Assembly (NCBI RefSeq): GCF_000381925.1 | Contig: NZ_KB907307.1 | Span: 1,426,001-1,490,000, forward strand | Source: Nocardia sp. BMG111209 | GTDB taxonomy: Bacteria; Actinomycetota; Actinomycetes; Mycobacteriales; Mycobacteriaceae | Reading direction: 5' to 3' | Length of the DNA: 64,000 nucleotides | Shown: one piece after another, positions 52,632 through 61,918 of the stretch | Layout of the letters: every line of letters begins with the position of its first letter | Numbering within the stretch: position 1 is the first letter of the stretch | Position numbers and translations under genes: made by a program | Notes under the pieces: model-generated | What the model saw: only the letters and a program-made list of their open reading frames with translations | The model's database searches: none | Told to the model about the DNA's origin: nothing

Positions 52632-52680
52632 ATACCGAATTCGGGGTCCGTTTCCGACTGGTACCGGTTACGGTGTGCCG

Positions 52681-55071
52681 ATGTTCAAACGGACGGTCGG
52701 CAGGTCGGTCGGCATCCGGGCGCGGGTGCTCGTGATTGCCTTCGTGCCGAGCGTGGCCTTGTTCGGAATCGGGGTCGGCACAGCCGGTTACCTGCTGAAC
52801 GAGAGCCGTGACTCGCACGACTGGCTGCAGGTGCTCTCCAATGCCACCGACACCAGCCGCGAGATGGTTGCCGCCTTCGAACAGGAGCGGATGCTGTCGT
52901 TGTGGCAGCTGGCCGGTGAGCAGCCCGATCCGGTCGGGCTGGCGCAGGCGCGCCAGCGGGTCGACGCGGTCCTGCGCGCGATCGCTCCCACCCAGAAAGC
53001 CATCAACGACAAGTTCAACGACAAGATGGCTTACGACACAGGCAGTTTCGACACCCTCCAGAAGATGCTGCCCCAGATCCGGGCCGCCGTGGACGCCGGG
53101 GCCATGGCCGTTCCGGACGTCTACAGCCTCTACACCCGCATCCTCGACGGCGTGGTGACCGGTAGCCAGGTGGTGATGAAGGATTCGCCGAGCGTGTCCG
53201 CCACCCTGGAGACCGACAAGGGCGTCCGGGTACTGCTGGCGATGGAGTCGATGGCGCGCAGCGCCTCGCTCACCGCGGCCGTGCTCAACGGCCTGACGCT
53301 GCCCGCGCCGCTGCTGGCCGAGTACCGCGACAACGTCGGCTTCTACCATGCCGAACTACCCCGCCTGGTACACGAATTGACCGGTGCCGAAAGCCAATCG
53401 GCCGCCGCCGTGATCGCCTCCCCGGCCTGGCAGCAGCTGTCGGCCATGGAGGACTACATCATCCATCCGCCGGCGCCGGCCAAGGCGGGCGGCGCGATCC
53501 CGCCCCCGCCGCTGAGCGTGACCGACTGGCGCGCGGCCTACGACCAGCTCACCAAACAGGTGCTCGACCTGTGGCTGAAACAGGCCTCGCGGGGCACCGG
53601 CGAGGCCCTGGTCGCCGTCAACCGGACCGCGCAGAACTCGACGCTGGCCGGCGGTGGCGCGCTGGCGGTCTCGCTGGCGGCCTTCCTGGTCGCGCTGTGG
53701 CTGGCCAACCGGCTCATCCGGCGGCTGAAGCGGCTGCGCACCGAAACCCTTGCCCTGGCCGAGGACCGGCTGCCCGAACTGATGCGCCGCCTCGCCGCCG
53801 GTGAGCACATCGACGTGGAAGCCGAAGCGGCACAACTGGATTTCGGAACCGACGAGGTCGGCGCGGTGGCCCGCGCGTTCAACCGGGCGCACACCGCCGC
53901 CGTCTCCGCCGCGATCACCGAGGCGCGCACCCGCGAGGGTGTGCGCGCGGTCTTCCTGAACATCGCGCACCGCAGCCAGATCGTGGTGCACCGCCTGCTG
54001 GAGATCCTCGACGACGCGGAATCGCGGCAGGAGGATCCGGCGATGCTGGACACGCTGTTCCGGATGGATCACCTCGCCACCCGCGAGCGCCGCAACGCCG
54101 AGAACCTCATCATCCTCGGCGGCGGGCAGCCCGGCCGACAGTGGCGGCGGCCGGTGCCGCTGGTCGAACTGGTCCGCAGCTCCGTCGGCGAGACCCTGGA
54201 CTACGCGCGGGTGCGCACCGCCCGGATGCCGGCCGTGCACATCGTCGGCGCGGGCGTCGCCGACCTCATCCATCTGCTCGCGGAACTGATCGACAACGCC
54301 ACCGCCTTCTCGCCGCCGGAGTCCCGGGTGGACATCACCGGCGCCGTGGTCGGCAAGGGCGTGGTCATCGAGATCACCGACCAGGGTATGGGCATGCCGC
54401 CCGACACCCTGCACCGGTCCAACGAAATGCTGCGGCAGCCACCGGATTTCGGTGTCGCGACACTGTCGGCGGATTCCCGGCTGGGCCTGTTCGTGGTCGC
54501 GCAGCTGGCCACCCGGCACGGAATCTCGGTGCGGCTGACCGACTCCGACTACGGCGGCGTCCGCGCGATCGTGCTGGTGCCGACGCCGCTGATCGCGGCG
54601 GAGACCGCAGCCGTCGACCATCTGCCCGACCGCTTCACCCGCATCCCGGATCCGCCGATGACCGGCGAGATGCCCGCCGTGACCGCGTTCGCGCGGCCGG
54701 CCGCGGTGGCCGCACCGGTCGCCCGCCCGTTCGCCGGATTGCCGGCGGCCGAACCGATCACGGCCCCGGCCCCGCCGCCGGCGCCTGAACCGCCCCGGCG
54801 CGCACCGGCGGTGCCGCACTACGGGGTGGTGCCGAACCGGCCACCGCTGCCGCGCCGCCGTAAGCAGGCCAGCCTCGCACCGGAGCTGTCGCAGCAGCAG
54901 CCGAACAGCGAATCCGGTTCGGAGCGGCCACGTTCGGCCGAGCAGGCCCGAGATCTCATGTCGGCCATCAACAACGGCACCCGACAAGGCCGGCGAGCCA
55001 TCGGCGACTCGACCGCGGCCGTTCGACCGGAACAACAGGAAGGCGAAGGTGACCTCTTCCAACGCAGGTGA
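52681..55071 (+). CDS. cvnA: Conservon sensor kinase-like protein, second copy
   Basis: A 796-residue paralog of the first kinase with the same order: TM helix (VLVIAFVPSVALFGIGVG), extracellular nitrate/nitrite-sensing-like domain, TM, HAMP, then DHLATRERRNAEN, AELIDNATAFSPP, DQGMGMP and LGLFVVAQLA. The tail is Pro/Ala-rich but lacks the PEPTYAPEP repeat. The sensor halves are clearly more divergent than the kinase halves. ATG at 52681 or GTG at 52675. Confidence 0.9.
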   Translation: MFKRTVGRSVGIRARVLVIAFVPSVALFGIGVGTAGYLLNESRDSHDWLQVLSNATDTSREMVAAFEQERMLSLWQLAGEQPDPVGLAQARQRVDAVLRAIAPTQKAINDKFNDKMAYDTGSFDTLQKMLPQIRAAVDAGAMAVPDVYSLYTRILDGVVTGSQVVMKDSPSVSATLETDKGVRVLLAMESMARSASLTAAVLNGLTLPAPLLAEYRDNVGFYHAELPRLVHELTGAESQSAAAVIASPAWQQLSAMEDYIIHPPAPAKAGGAIPPPPLSVTDWRAAYDQLTKQVLDLWLKQASRGTGEALVAVNRTAQNSTLAGGGALAVSLAAFLVALWLANRLIRRLKRLRTETLALAEDRLPELMRRLAAGEHIDVEAEAAQLDFGTDEVGAVARAFNRAHTAAVSAAITEARTREGVRAVFLNIAHRSQIVVHRLLEILDDAESRQEDPAMLDTLFRMDHLATRERRNAENLIILGGGQPGRQWRRPVPLVELVRSSVGETLDYARVRTARMPAVHIVGAGVADLIHLLAELIDNATAFSPPESRVDITGAVVGKGVVIEITDQGMGMPPDTLHRSNEMLRQPPDFGVATLSADSRLGLFVVAQLATRHGISVRLTDSDYGGVRAIVLVPTPLIAAETAAVDHLPDRFTRIPDPPMTGEMPAVTAFARPAAVAAPVARPFAGLPAAEPITAPAPPPAPEPPRRAPAVPHYGVVPNRPPLPRRRKQASLAPELSQQQPNSESGSERPRSAEQARDLMSAINNGTRQGRRAIGDSTAAVRPEQQEGEGDLFQRR

Positions 55072-55474
55072 TCTGAACTGGCTGCTCGACGATCTCGTCG
55101 ATCGCCTGGCGGGGGTGCGGTTCGCGGTGGTGCACTCCACCGATGGGCTGTTGCTGGGGCGGTGCACGTCCATGAGCCGGGAGGACGCCGAGCATTTCGG
55201 TGCGATGTCGGCGACGCTGTACGGGCTGGCGCGTTCGGCGGGTCACCGGTTCGACGGCGGTGGTGTGCGGCAGGCGGTGATCGAACTGGACCGGGCGGTG
55301 CTGTTCGTCACCTCGGCGGGTGACAATGCGTGTATCGCGTTGCAGGCCAGCGAGAATGCGAATGTGGGGATGGTGGCGTACGAGATGAACCTGACGGTGG
55401 CGCGGGTGGGACCGTACCTGTCGACGGAGACACGTCGTGGTCTGGCCGAACACGCGGAGCACCGGACGTCATGA
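55049..55474 (+). CDS. cvnB: Roadblock/LC7-domain protein, second conservon
   Basis: A 141-residue roadblock/LC7 protein, close paralog of the first copy (DLNWLLDDLVDRLAGVRFAV, STDGLLLG). The GTG at 55049 gives the same 23-base overlap with the kinase gene as in the first conservon. Ends in an ATGA overlap with the next gene. Confidence 0.9.
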   Translation: MTSSNAGDLNWLLDDLVDRLAGVRFAVVHSTDGLLLGRCTSMSREDAEHFGAMSATLYGLARSAGHRFDGGGVRQAVIELDRAVLFVTSAGDNACIALQASENANVGMVAYEMNLTVARVGPYLSTETRRGLAEHAEHRTS

Positions 55475-55845
55475 CGCGTTTCGGTCAGCCGTGGTTCGAC
55501 GACGAGGCGGGTCCGCTGGTCCGTCCGTACGCTGTCACGCGTGGCCGCACGCTCGGGGTGGGCCGGGAACTGGACATGCTGACGGTGGTCGTGACCAAGT
55601 CGTCGTCGATCCCGTTGCGGCGCCCTGAGCCGGAGTACCCGGAGATTCTGCGGCTGTGCCATGTGCCGCAGTCGGTGGCCGAAGTGTCGGCGGTGCTGCG
55701 ATTGCCGTTGGCGGTCACCAAGATTCTCGTGGGCGATTTGATCAGTGACGGGCATCTGAACTTCCGGACGCCCGACCGCACCGACGCGGGTGCCGGTGAC
55801 ATCACCGTCCTGCGTGCCGTACTCGACGGAATTCGAAAGCTGTAG
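55471..55845 (+). CDS. cvnC: DUF742 protein, second conservon
   Basis: A 124-residue DUF742 protein (VRPYAVTRGRT, VPQSVAEVSAVLRLPLAVTKILVGDL), paralog of the first copy. Its ATG overlaps the stop of the roadblock gene (ATGA), so the arrangement is slightly different from conservon 1, where a 12-base gap exists. Confidence 0.9.
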   Translation: MTRFGQPWFDDEAGPLVRPYAVTRGRTLGVGRELDMLTVVVTKSSSIPLRRPEPEYPEILRLCHVPQSVAEVSAVLRLPLAVTKILVGDLISDGHLNFRTPDRTDAGAGDITVLRAVLDGIRKL

Positions 55846-55854
55846 AAACACACC

Positions 55855-56433
55855 GTGTCTGAACCCACCTCCGCGGCCGTGCTGGCCGCCTCGGTCAAGA
55901 TCCTCATCGCCGGCGGATTCGGCGTCGGGAAGACGACCATGGTGTCATCGATCAGTGAGGTCGCGCCGCTGCGCACCGAGGAGATGATCACCGAATTGTC
56001 CACCGGCGTCGACGATCTGGCGGGGGTGGAGAACAAGAAGACCACCACCGTCGCCCTCGACTTCGGCCGCATCACCATCGACGAGAGCCTGGTGCTGTAC
56101 CTGTTCGGCACCCCCGGCCAGGACCGGTTCTGGTTCCTGTGGGACGAACTGGCCCGCGGGGCCCTCGGCGCGGTCGTCATCGCCGACACCCGGCGGCTGG
56201 AGAACTCGTTCTCCGCGATCGACTTCTTCGAGCGCCGCGGGCTGTCGTTCAACGTCGCGGTGAACTGCTTCGCGGGTGCGCCGATCTACACCCCCGACGA
56301 GGTCCGGGAGGCGCTCGACCTCGACGCGCACATCCCGGTCGTGCTGTGCGACGCCCGGGATCGCAACTCCTGCAAGACGGTTCTCACCACGCTGATCGAA
56401 TACCTCATCGCGCGGGCCGGGGCCCGGGTCTGA
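55855..56433 (+). CDS. cvnD: Small GTPase, second conservon
   Basis: A 192-residue GTPase, paralog of the first (GGFGVGKTTMV, KKTTTVALDFG, FGTPGQDRFWFLW, AVNCFAGAP). It starts with GTG at 55855, 9 bases after the DUF742 stop, not overlapping as in conservon 1. It converges with mtnC 3 bases further on. Confidence 0.92.
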   Translation: MSEPTSAAVLAASVKILIAGGFGVGKTTMVSSISEVAPLRTEEMITELSTGVDDLAGVENKKTTTVALDFGRITIDESLVLYLFGTPGQDRFWFLWDELARGALGAVVIADTRRLENSFSAIDFFERRGLSFNVAVNCFAGAPIYTPDEVREALDLDAHIPVVLCDARDRNSCKTVLTTLIEYLIARAGARV

Positions 56434-56436
56434 GGA

Positions 56437-57126
56437 TTACCGCGCGGCGGGGTCGAGCTCGGCGAACGAGCCGATCCAACGATGCGGCGGCCGTGGCGAA
56501 TTCGGCTCACCGGGCCGAGTGACGCCCACGGCGTGCCAGCCCGCGGCCACCGCGGCATCGACCTCGTCGGGATGGTCGGACAGGAACAGGATCCGGTCCC
56601 CGGCGACGCCGATCGCGCCGGCGATCTTCTCGTACGACGCCGCCTCGCGCTTGGCGCCGGCGTTGTTCAGATCGAACCAGCCGCCGATCAGCGAGGCCAA
56701 CTCGCCGCCGCGGGCGTGCGCGAACCAGTCCTGCTGATTGCGCACCGACCCGGAAGAGTAGACGTACAGGGCGATCCCGGCCGCGTGCCAGGCCCGCAGC
56801 GCCGGGGGCGCGTCCGGGAAGAACTCCCCGTGCAGCGCCCCGGCGCGGAAGCCCTCCGCGCAGATGACGCCCTGCGCGGTCTTCAGCGGTTCGGCCTTCA
56901 CATCGGAATTCAGCCAGCCCACGAGGATCTCCGCGACCTCGCCGACCTCGGCGTCCGGCCGTCCGGCCAGCTCCCGGGTGGCGGCGATCACGGCGGCGGC
57001 CGCACCGTCGCGCTCGGCAGCCAGCCACTGCGGAAGTCGTTGCCGGGTATACCCGTACAGGTCCTCGCGCACCGCGGCGGTCGGACTGGTGGTGCCCTCG
57101 ATGTCGACGACGATCGTCGTGATCAT
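56437..57126 (-). CDS. mtnC: Enolase-phosphatase E1 (methionine salvage)
   Basis: A 229-residue HAD-family enzyme that converts 2,3-diketo-5-methylthiopentyl-1-phosphate to the acireductone. The HAD motif I is VVDIEGTTSP (Asp8), followed by YSSGSVRNQQ (motif II) and FLSDHPDEVDAA (motif IV). The ATG overlaps the stop of mtnD (ATGA), so it is the last gene of the salvage operon. Confidence 0.94.
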   Translation of the reverse strand: MITTIVVDIEGTTSPTAAVREDLYGYTRQRLPQWLAAERDGAAAAVIAATRELAGRPDAEVGEVAEILVGWLNSDVKAEPLKTAQGVICAEGFRAGALHGEFFPDAPPALRAWHAAGIALYVYSSGSVRNQQDWFAHARGGELASLIGGWFDLNNAGAKREAASYEKIAGAIGVAGDRILFLSDHPDEVDAAVAAGWHAVGVTRPGEPNSPRPPHRWIGSFAELDPAAR

Positions 57127-57713
57127 CGGCCCGTGGTGGTGCCGGTGACCAGCTCGTCGAGGGTCGGGAACTGCTCGCCGATGGTGTCGCCGGTGAAGTC
57201 CCCGATCCAGCCGTCCTCCTCCTCGAAGAAGCGGACGGCCACGAACTCCGGCCGGGTACCCATGTCGAACCAGTGCCGGGTGCCCGCGGGCACCGAGACC
57301 AGATCGCCCGCGGAGCAGACGGTGGCCAGCACCTCGTCGCCCAGGTGCAGGTAGAAGCAGCCGACGCCGGCCGCGAAGAATCGCACCTCGTCCTCGGCGT
57401 GCCGGTGCTCGGCGAGGAATTTGCCGCGGGCCCCCGCGGCGGTGGCCGGCCAGTCCGGGTTGCTGTCGTCCGGGTGGATGCGGGCGATATCGATGTGCTT
57501 GTAGCGGCCGTCCGCGTTGAGCTCGCCGAGGCGGTCGGCGTAGTCGGCGAGCAACTGCTCGTTCGTGGTCGCCGCGGTCACGCTCTCCAGCGCCGGCCAG
57601 CGGTCGAAAAGGATTCCGCGCCGGGACAGTTCGGCGCCGATCACCTCGGCGTCGGTGGTGCGCAGCCGGACGCCACCGGCGTCGGTGTCGGACATGATCT
57701 GCAGCAGCGTCAT
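57123..57713 (-). CDS. mtnD: Acireductone dioxygenase (methionine salvage)
   Basis: A 196-residue cupin enzyme that cleaves the acireductone to the keto acid precursor of methionine. The metal ligands are in EHRHAEDEV (His-x-His-x4-Glu) and the later His in TRHWFD. Ni or Fe in the site decides product in this family. GAGGAG lies before the ATG at 57713. Confidence 0.94.
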   Translation of the reverse strand: MTLLQIMSDTDAGGVRLRTTDAEVIGAELSRRGILFDRWPALESVTAATTNEQLLADYADRLGELNADGRYKHIDIARIHPDDSNPDWPATAAGARGKFLAEHRHAEDEVRFFAAGVGCFYLHLGDEVLATVCSAGDLVSVPAGTRHWFDMGTRPEFVAVRFFEEEDGWIGDFTGDTIGEQFPTLDELVTGTTTGR

Positions 57714-57743
57714 GGTCAATACTCCTCGGGAACGACGGGTGGA

Positions 57744-59393
57744 TCAGATCTCGCGACGGCCGGTGAGCGTCACCAGTTCGCACATCGCTTCCAGGCATTC
57801 GGCGCGGTCGCGGGCCTGGGCGAGGCTCGCACCCCACGCGGTGATGCCGTGGCCGGCGATGAACAGCACCGGCGGCGCGTCGGGGTGCTCGATCAGATAC
57901 CGTTCGATGTCGGCACCGATACGCGGTACGTCAGGGTGGTTCGCGAACACCGGAATGTCAATGGTTTCGCTCGCGCCGAGACCCTTGATGAGTTCGTAGC
58001 CGGTGAACCGCAACGATTCCGCGGCGCCGGCCGAACGCGCGGTGGCATGCGGCGGGTGTACGTGCACCACCGCCGCCGCACCGGTGGCCCGGTACACCGC
58101 CGTGTGAATCGTGGTCTCCGCGGACGGTTTCCGCGTCCCGGACACCGCGACGGAATCGGCGATGCGTACACCCACCACATCGGCGGCGGTGAGTTCGCCC
58201 TTGGACAGCCCACTTCCGGTCACCACGGCCGTATCGCCTTCGCGCTCCGAGATATTCCCGGCCGTACCCGGCATCCAGCCCTGCGCGTAGAGCTCGCGAG
58301 CGATCCCGGCGATCCGATCCCCGGCCGAATCGTGCGCTTCGGCAATGGCACTCGATGCAAACGTGCCGTTGCTGCCGGGTGTGGCGCTCTCATTGCCGGC
58401 GCGTGGTGGACGAACCCGGCCGACCACACCGTTCTCGGTCACCACGGCGGTGACCAATTCCGGCGGCGTCACGTCGAACGCCGGATTGAACACCGCGGTG
58501 CCGTCGGGTGCCGTCGCCACTCCGGCCACGTGGGTGATCTCGTGCGCGGCCCGTTGCTCGACGACGATCTCGCCGCCGGTCGCGGTGGCCGGATCGCGGG
58601 TGGATTCCGGCGCCACCACGACGAACGGCAGTCCGTGATGATGCGCGGCCAGCGCGAGACTGTAGGTACCGATCTTGTTCGCGACCGAACCGTCGGCGGT
58701 GACCCGGTCGGCCCCGACGATCACCGCGTCGACCTGTCCGGTCGCCATCGCCCACGCGGCCGCCGAGTCGATCGTGAGCCGGTGCGGGATGCCGGCCTCG
58801 GCCAGCTCCCAAGCGGTGAGCCGGGAGCCCTGCAACAGCGGCCGGGTCTCGTCGACCAGCACCGATTCCAGCGCCGCGCGTTCGTGCAGTACGCGCAGCG
58901 CGCCGAGCGCGGTACCGAACGCGGTGGTGGCCAGCCGCCCGGTGTTGCAATGGGTGAGAATCCGCAGCGGGCGATCCGGGAGCAGGCGCTGCAACAGATC
59001 GGCGGCGTGCGTGGCGGCGTCCCGGTTGACCCGGCCGTCCTCCTCGAGCATGGTCAGCGCCTCGTCCAGCACCGCCTGCGCACCCCCGTCCAGTCGGGTC
59101 AGCGCGCGCTGCACTCCCCAGGCCAGATTCACCGCGGTGGGCCGGGCCGACGCGATCCGCGCGGCCTCGGCCCGCACCCGGGCCGGATCGTCGGGGAAGG
59201 CCCGGGCGGCGATCACCACGCCGAACGCGCCGGAGACGCCGATCGCGGGGGCGCCGCGGATCGCCAGGGTCTGGATGGCGTCGATGACCTGGTCGACCGT
59301 GGTGATCCGCAGCGGCCGCAACTGTTGCGGCAGCGCACGCTGATCGATGGTTTCCAGGGCACCATCCACCCACGCGATCGACACTTCACTCAT
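57744..59393 (-). CDS. mtnAB: MtnA-MtnB fusion: methylthioribose-1-phosphate isomerase and methylthioribulose-1-phosphate dehydratase
   Basis: A 549-residue bifunctional protein. Residues about 1-340 are MtnA (RGAPAIGVSGAFGV, catalytic Cys in THCNTG, Asp in GADRV), which isomerises methylthioribose-1-phosphate. A Ser/Gly-rich linker follows. Residues about 355-549 are MtnB, an aldolase-II-like dehydratase (GWMPGTAGNIS, zinc ligands in VVHVHPPHA, and HGITAWG). The two normally separate steps are joined in one chain. ATG at 59393 is used. With mtnD and mtnC this encodes the path from methylthioribose-1-phosphate onward. Confidence 0.94.
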   Translation of the reverse strand: MSEVSIAWVDGALETIDQRALPQQLRPLRITTVDQVIDAIQTLAIRGAPAIGVSGAFGVVIAARAFPDDPARVRAEAARIASARPTAVNLAWGVQRALTRLDGGAQAVLDEALTMLEEDGRVNRDAATHAADLLQRLLPDRPLRILTHCNTGRLATTAFGTALGALRVLHERAALESVLVDETRPLLQGSRLTAWELAEAGIPHRLTIDSAAAWAMATGQVDAVIVGADRVTADGSVANKIGTYSLALAAHHHGLPFVVVAPESTRDPATATGGEIVVEQRAAHEITHVAGVATAPDGTAVFNPAFDVTPPELVTAVVTENGVVGRVRPPRAGNESATPGSNGTFASSAIAEAHDSAGDRIAGIARELYAQGWMPGTAGNISEREGDTAVVTGSGLSKGELTAADVVGVRIADSVAVSGTRKPSAETTIHTAVYRATGAAAVVHVHPPHATARSAGAAESLRFTGYELIKGLGASETIDIPVFANHPDVPRIGADIERYLIEHPDAPPVLFIAGHGITAWGASLAQARDRAECLEAMCELVTLTGRREI

Positions 59394-59507
59394 CGGCAAC
59401 CTCGGGATTCGACACAACTACCTCAGGAAACCGTATCGAATCGCGTCGTCGCGGCCCGCACCAGGTTTGGGTTCACCGTGATTCCGGCGCAGGTCGGAGC
59501 CGTGGGA

Positions 59508-60749
59508 TCAGGCGCGGCCGAGGGCCAGGGCCACGTTGTGCCCACCGAAACCGAACGAGTTGCTCAGCGCGTGGTCCATGCGCTGCGGCCGCGCCGCGCC
59601 GTGCACGATGTCGAGTTCGACCGAGGGATCGGGGTGTTCGAAGTTGAGGGTCGGCGGGACCTGCTGATCGCGCAGGGCGCACAGCGTGAGGATGGCCTCG
59701 AGCGCGCCGACCGCGCCGATGGAATGCCCCAGCGCCGACTTCGGCGCGTACACCGTGGCCGTGGGGGCGACGGCGGCGATGGCGTTGGCCTCGGACGCGT
59801 CGCCCACCCGAGTGGCGGTCGCGTGCGCGTTCACGTGCCGGATATCCGTGCCGGTCAGGCCCGCCGATTCGATCGCCTTCCGCATCGCCCGCGCCGCACC
59901 CGCACCCTCCGGTTCGGACCCGGTGATGTGATAGCCGTCGGAGGTGATCCCGGCGCCGAGCACCCGGCCGTGCACGGTGGCCCCGCGCGCGGCCGCGAAG
60001 CCCTCGGACTCCAGCACCAGCAGCGCACCCGCCTCGCCGAAGACGAAACCGTCCCGGTCCCGGTCGAACGGCCGGGAGGCACGGGCGGGTTCGTCGTTGC
60101 GGGTGCTCATCGCGCGCATCATCGCGAAGCCGGCGATCGGCACGGCATCGATGAAGCCCTCGACGCCGCCCGCGATCACCACATCGGCCTCGCCGGTGGC
60201 GATCAGCCGCCACGCCTGCGCGACGGCCTCGGCCCCCGACGAGCAGGCCGAGGTCGGCGCGTAAACGCCTGCCTTGGCGCCGAATTCGAGTCCGACCCGC
60301 GCCGCCGGGCCGTTCGGCATGACCATCGGCACCGTCAGCGCCGGCACCTTGCGGTAGCCGCCGGTGCGCATCGCGTCGACCGCGGTCACGAAGGCGTCGC
60401 CGCCGCCGAGCCCGGTGCCGATCGCGACCGCCAGCCGCTCCCCGTCGACCTCGGGTGCGCCCGCGTGCTGCCACACCTCCCGGCCCAGCACCAGCGCCAG
60501 CTGCTGCACGAACGAGTGCCGCCGCTGCTCGACGCGGGTGAGCCGATCCCCCGGCGGCTGCCGCAACGTACCGCCGATGCGCACCGGCAGGTCGTAGGCG
60601 GCGACGAAATCGTCGTCCAGCGGCCCGATTCCGCTCTGCCCGGCCAGCAGCGCGGCCCAGGTCGCGTCGAGATCGGCCGCCAGCGAGGTGGTCGCCGCCA
60701 TCCCGGTGACGACGACACCGCGCGTTTGTGAAGCAGTCGTTACAGTCAT
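59508..60749 (-). CDS. Beta-ketoacyl-ACP synthase II, KasA/KasB-like
   Basis: A 413-residue condensing enzyme. The catalytic Cys169 (TSACSSGAEA), His in VNAHATAT and His in SALGHSIGAVGA form the triad. VPMVMPNGPAARVGLEFGAKAGV and the NSFGFGGHNVA end are very close to mycobacterial KasA/KasB, which elongate meromycolate precursors. It stands alone rather than in a fas-II cluster, so it may be an accessory copy. A palindrome sits between its -35 and -10, so it is likely repressed. Confidence 0.92.
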   Translation of the reverse strand: MTVTTASQTRGVVVTGMAATTSLAADLDATWAALLAGQSGIGPLDDDFVAAYDLPVRIGGTLRQPPGDRLTRVEQRRHSFVQQLALVLGREVWQHAGAPEVDGERLAVAIGTGLGGGDAFVTAVDAMRTGGYRKVPALTVPMVMPNGPAARVGLEFGAKAGVYAPTSACSSGAEAVAQAWRLIATGEADVVIAGGVEGFIDAVPIAGFAMMRAMSTRNDEPARASRPFDRDRDGFVFGEAGALLVLESEGFAAARGATVHGRVLGAGITSDGYHITGSEPEGAGAARAMRKAIESAGLTGTDIRHVNAHATATRVGDASEANAIAAVAPTATVYAPKSALGHSIGAVGALEAILTLCALRDQQVPPTLNFEHPDPSVELDIVHGAARPQRMDHALSNSFGFGGHNVALALGRA

Positions 60750-60757
60750 GCGGTCCA

Positions 60758-60786
60758 GGGATACCTGTAACGATCGCTACAGTCAA
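60758..60786 (-). promoter_or_regulatory. Promoter with internal operator for the ketoacyl synthase
   Basis: On the minus strand: TTGACT (60786-60781), 17-base spacer, TATCCC (60763-60758), 8 bases from the ATG, so the mRNA is nearly leaderless. The spacer holds CTGTAACGATCGCTACAG (60765-60782, plus strand), an 18-base near-palindrome with one mismatched pair. It also covers the first part of the -35. A repressor site is likely; the repressor is unknown. Confidence 0.65.
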
Positions 60787-60831
60787 GCGGCGGACCGGCG
60801 AGCCGGGCCCGCCGCCACCGGAATGCGCGAC

Positions 60832-61683
60832 TCAGGCCTGCTCCGGATCGAAACCCGGCAGTTTCAGCGCCTGGCCGATCTCCGCGATCGCGCCGACGAT
60901 GGTGCGGCCGCCGAGTGCGGGGTGGCCGGTCATCTTCTGATCGGGCGGCAGGGCGGTCCGCGAACCGGGACCGCCGAGCCCGTCCACGGTGAGATCGGCA
61001 TGAAAGCTGATCCACTTCAGAATGTCGCCGACCGTCACCGGATTCCCGTATGCATCGGTCAGGGTGTCCGTCAACTGCATCTCGCCTCCCTTGCTGATTA
61101 CCGACCATTGCCCGAAATCGTTCGTGTGCGCCTCGTTCACATCGCATTCCACCCCGCCGACGCGGACGAACCCGATGCGCTGGTACAGGTTGATCCGGGT
61201 GTCGATATTGCCGCCGGACCAGGCGCCGGTCTGCCACGCCCAGGCCGCGGTGCCGTTGTTCAACGCCCGCGAGACGGGCCAATATCCGCCGTAGATACCG
61301 ACATTCGCGGGTTGCAGCACCGAGCCGGCGCCGCGCAGATAGGCGTCGATCGGAACCTGTTGCGCGGGTGTGGCATCGAAGTCGGCGGAGAAATAGATCG
61401 GCCGGTCCGCCCGGCCGCCGCAGGCCAGGGCCTGACCGAGCGCGGCGTGCGCGTCGCGGGCGCCGGCGTCGTAGCCGTCGAGCATCCGGGTCGCCGTGGT
61501 CTCCCAGTTGCCGACGATGTCGATGTTGTTGGCGCGCAGGTCGTCTGCCTCCGCCGGGGTGAGCAGTTTCCCGGGTAGTCCGGGCCCCCCGTCGCTGAGA
61601 TAACGTACGACGAACGAGTATCCGGCGGCGCCGATCGCGCCGCCGCCGGGGCGGCCACCGGCATAGTCCAGTCCCAGCCGCAT
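60832..61683 (-). CDS. DUF1906 glycoside-hydrolase-like protein
   Basis: A 283-residue protein. The N-terminal 200 residues form a TIM-barrel GH25-like DUF1906 domain (RLGLDYAGGRPGGG, IYFSADFDAT, VGIYGGYWPVSRAL). Such proteins are thought to cleave peptidoglycan or act on the cell wall. No signal peptide is visible. A short C-terminal region (residues 220-283) is not in the domain. AAGGAGG lies before the ATG at 61683. Confidence 0.88.
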   Translation of the reverse strand: MRLGLDYAGGRPGGGAIGAAGYSFVVRYLSDGGPGLPGKLLTPAEADDLRANNIDIVGNWETTATRMLDGYDAGARDAHAALGQALACGGRADRPIYFSADFDATPAQQVPIDAYLRGAGSVLQPANVGIYGGYWPVSRALNNGTAAWAWQTGAWSGGNIDTRINLYQRIGFVRVGGVECDVNEAHTNDFGQWSVISKGGEMQLTDTLTDAYGNPVTVGDILKWISFHADLTVDGLGGPGSRTALPPDQKMTGHPALGGRTIVGAIAEIGQALKLPGFDPEQA

Positions 61684-61918
61684 GACGGCCTCCTTCGATG
61701 CGAAGTGCGGAAGGCAGCGGCGACCCGGAGTGCGCATCGGGAATTCGATCGGACTCGGCGAACGCGAGGCGGGACCGGCGTGCGACAGCCACTGCAGTAG
61801 TTCTTTTTTGGGGTACCGCATAGTGGGCGGACGGCGAATTCGTCGTTCCGGTCAGCGATTTCCAGTGTAGCTCATCCGTAACCCTCATCTCGCGGGTTTC
61901 GGCAGGTAGGGCGACATG

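Noticed and set aside
59394..59507. Possible riboswitch before the methionine-salvage operon
   Set aside because: The gap is short, and I see no SAM-riboswitch-like paired core or terminator structure.
57273..60731. Very long plus-strand open frame (over 1,100 codons)
   Set aside because: Antisense to the methionine-salvage genes and ketoacyl synthase. High GC content keeps the opposite frame open.
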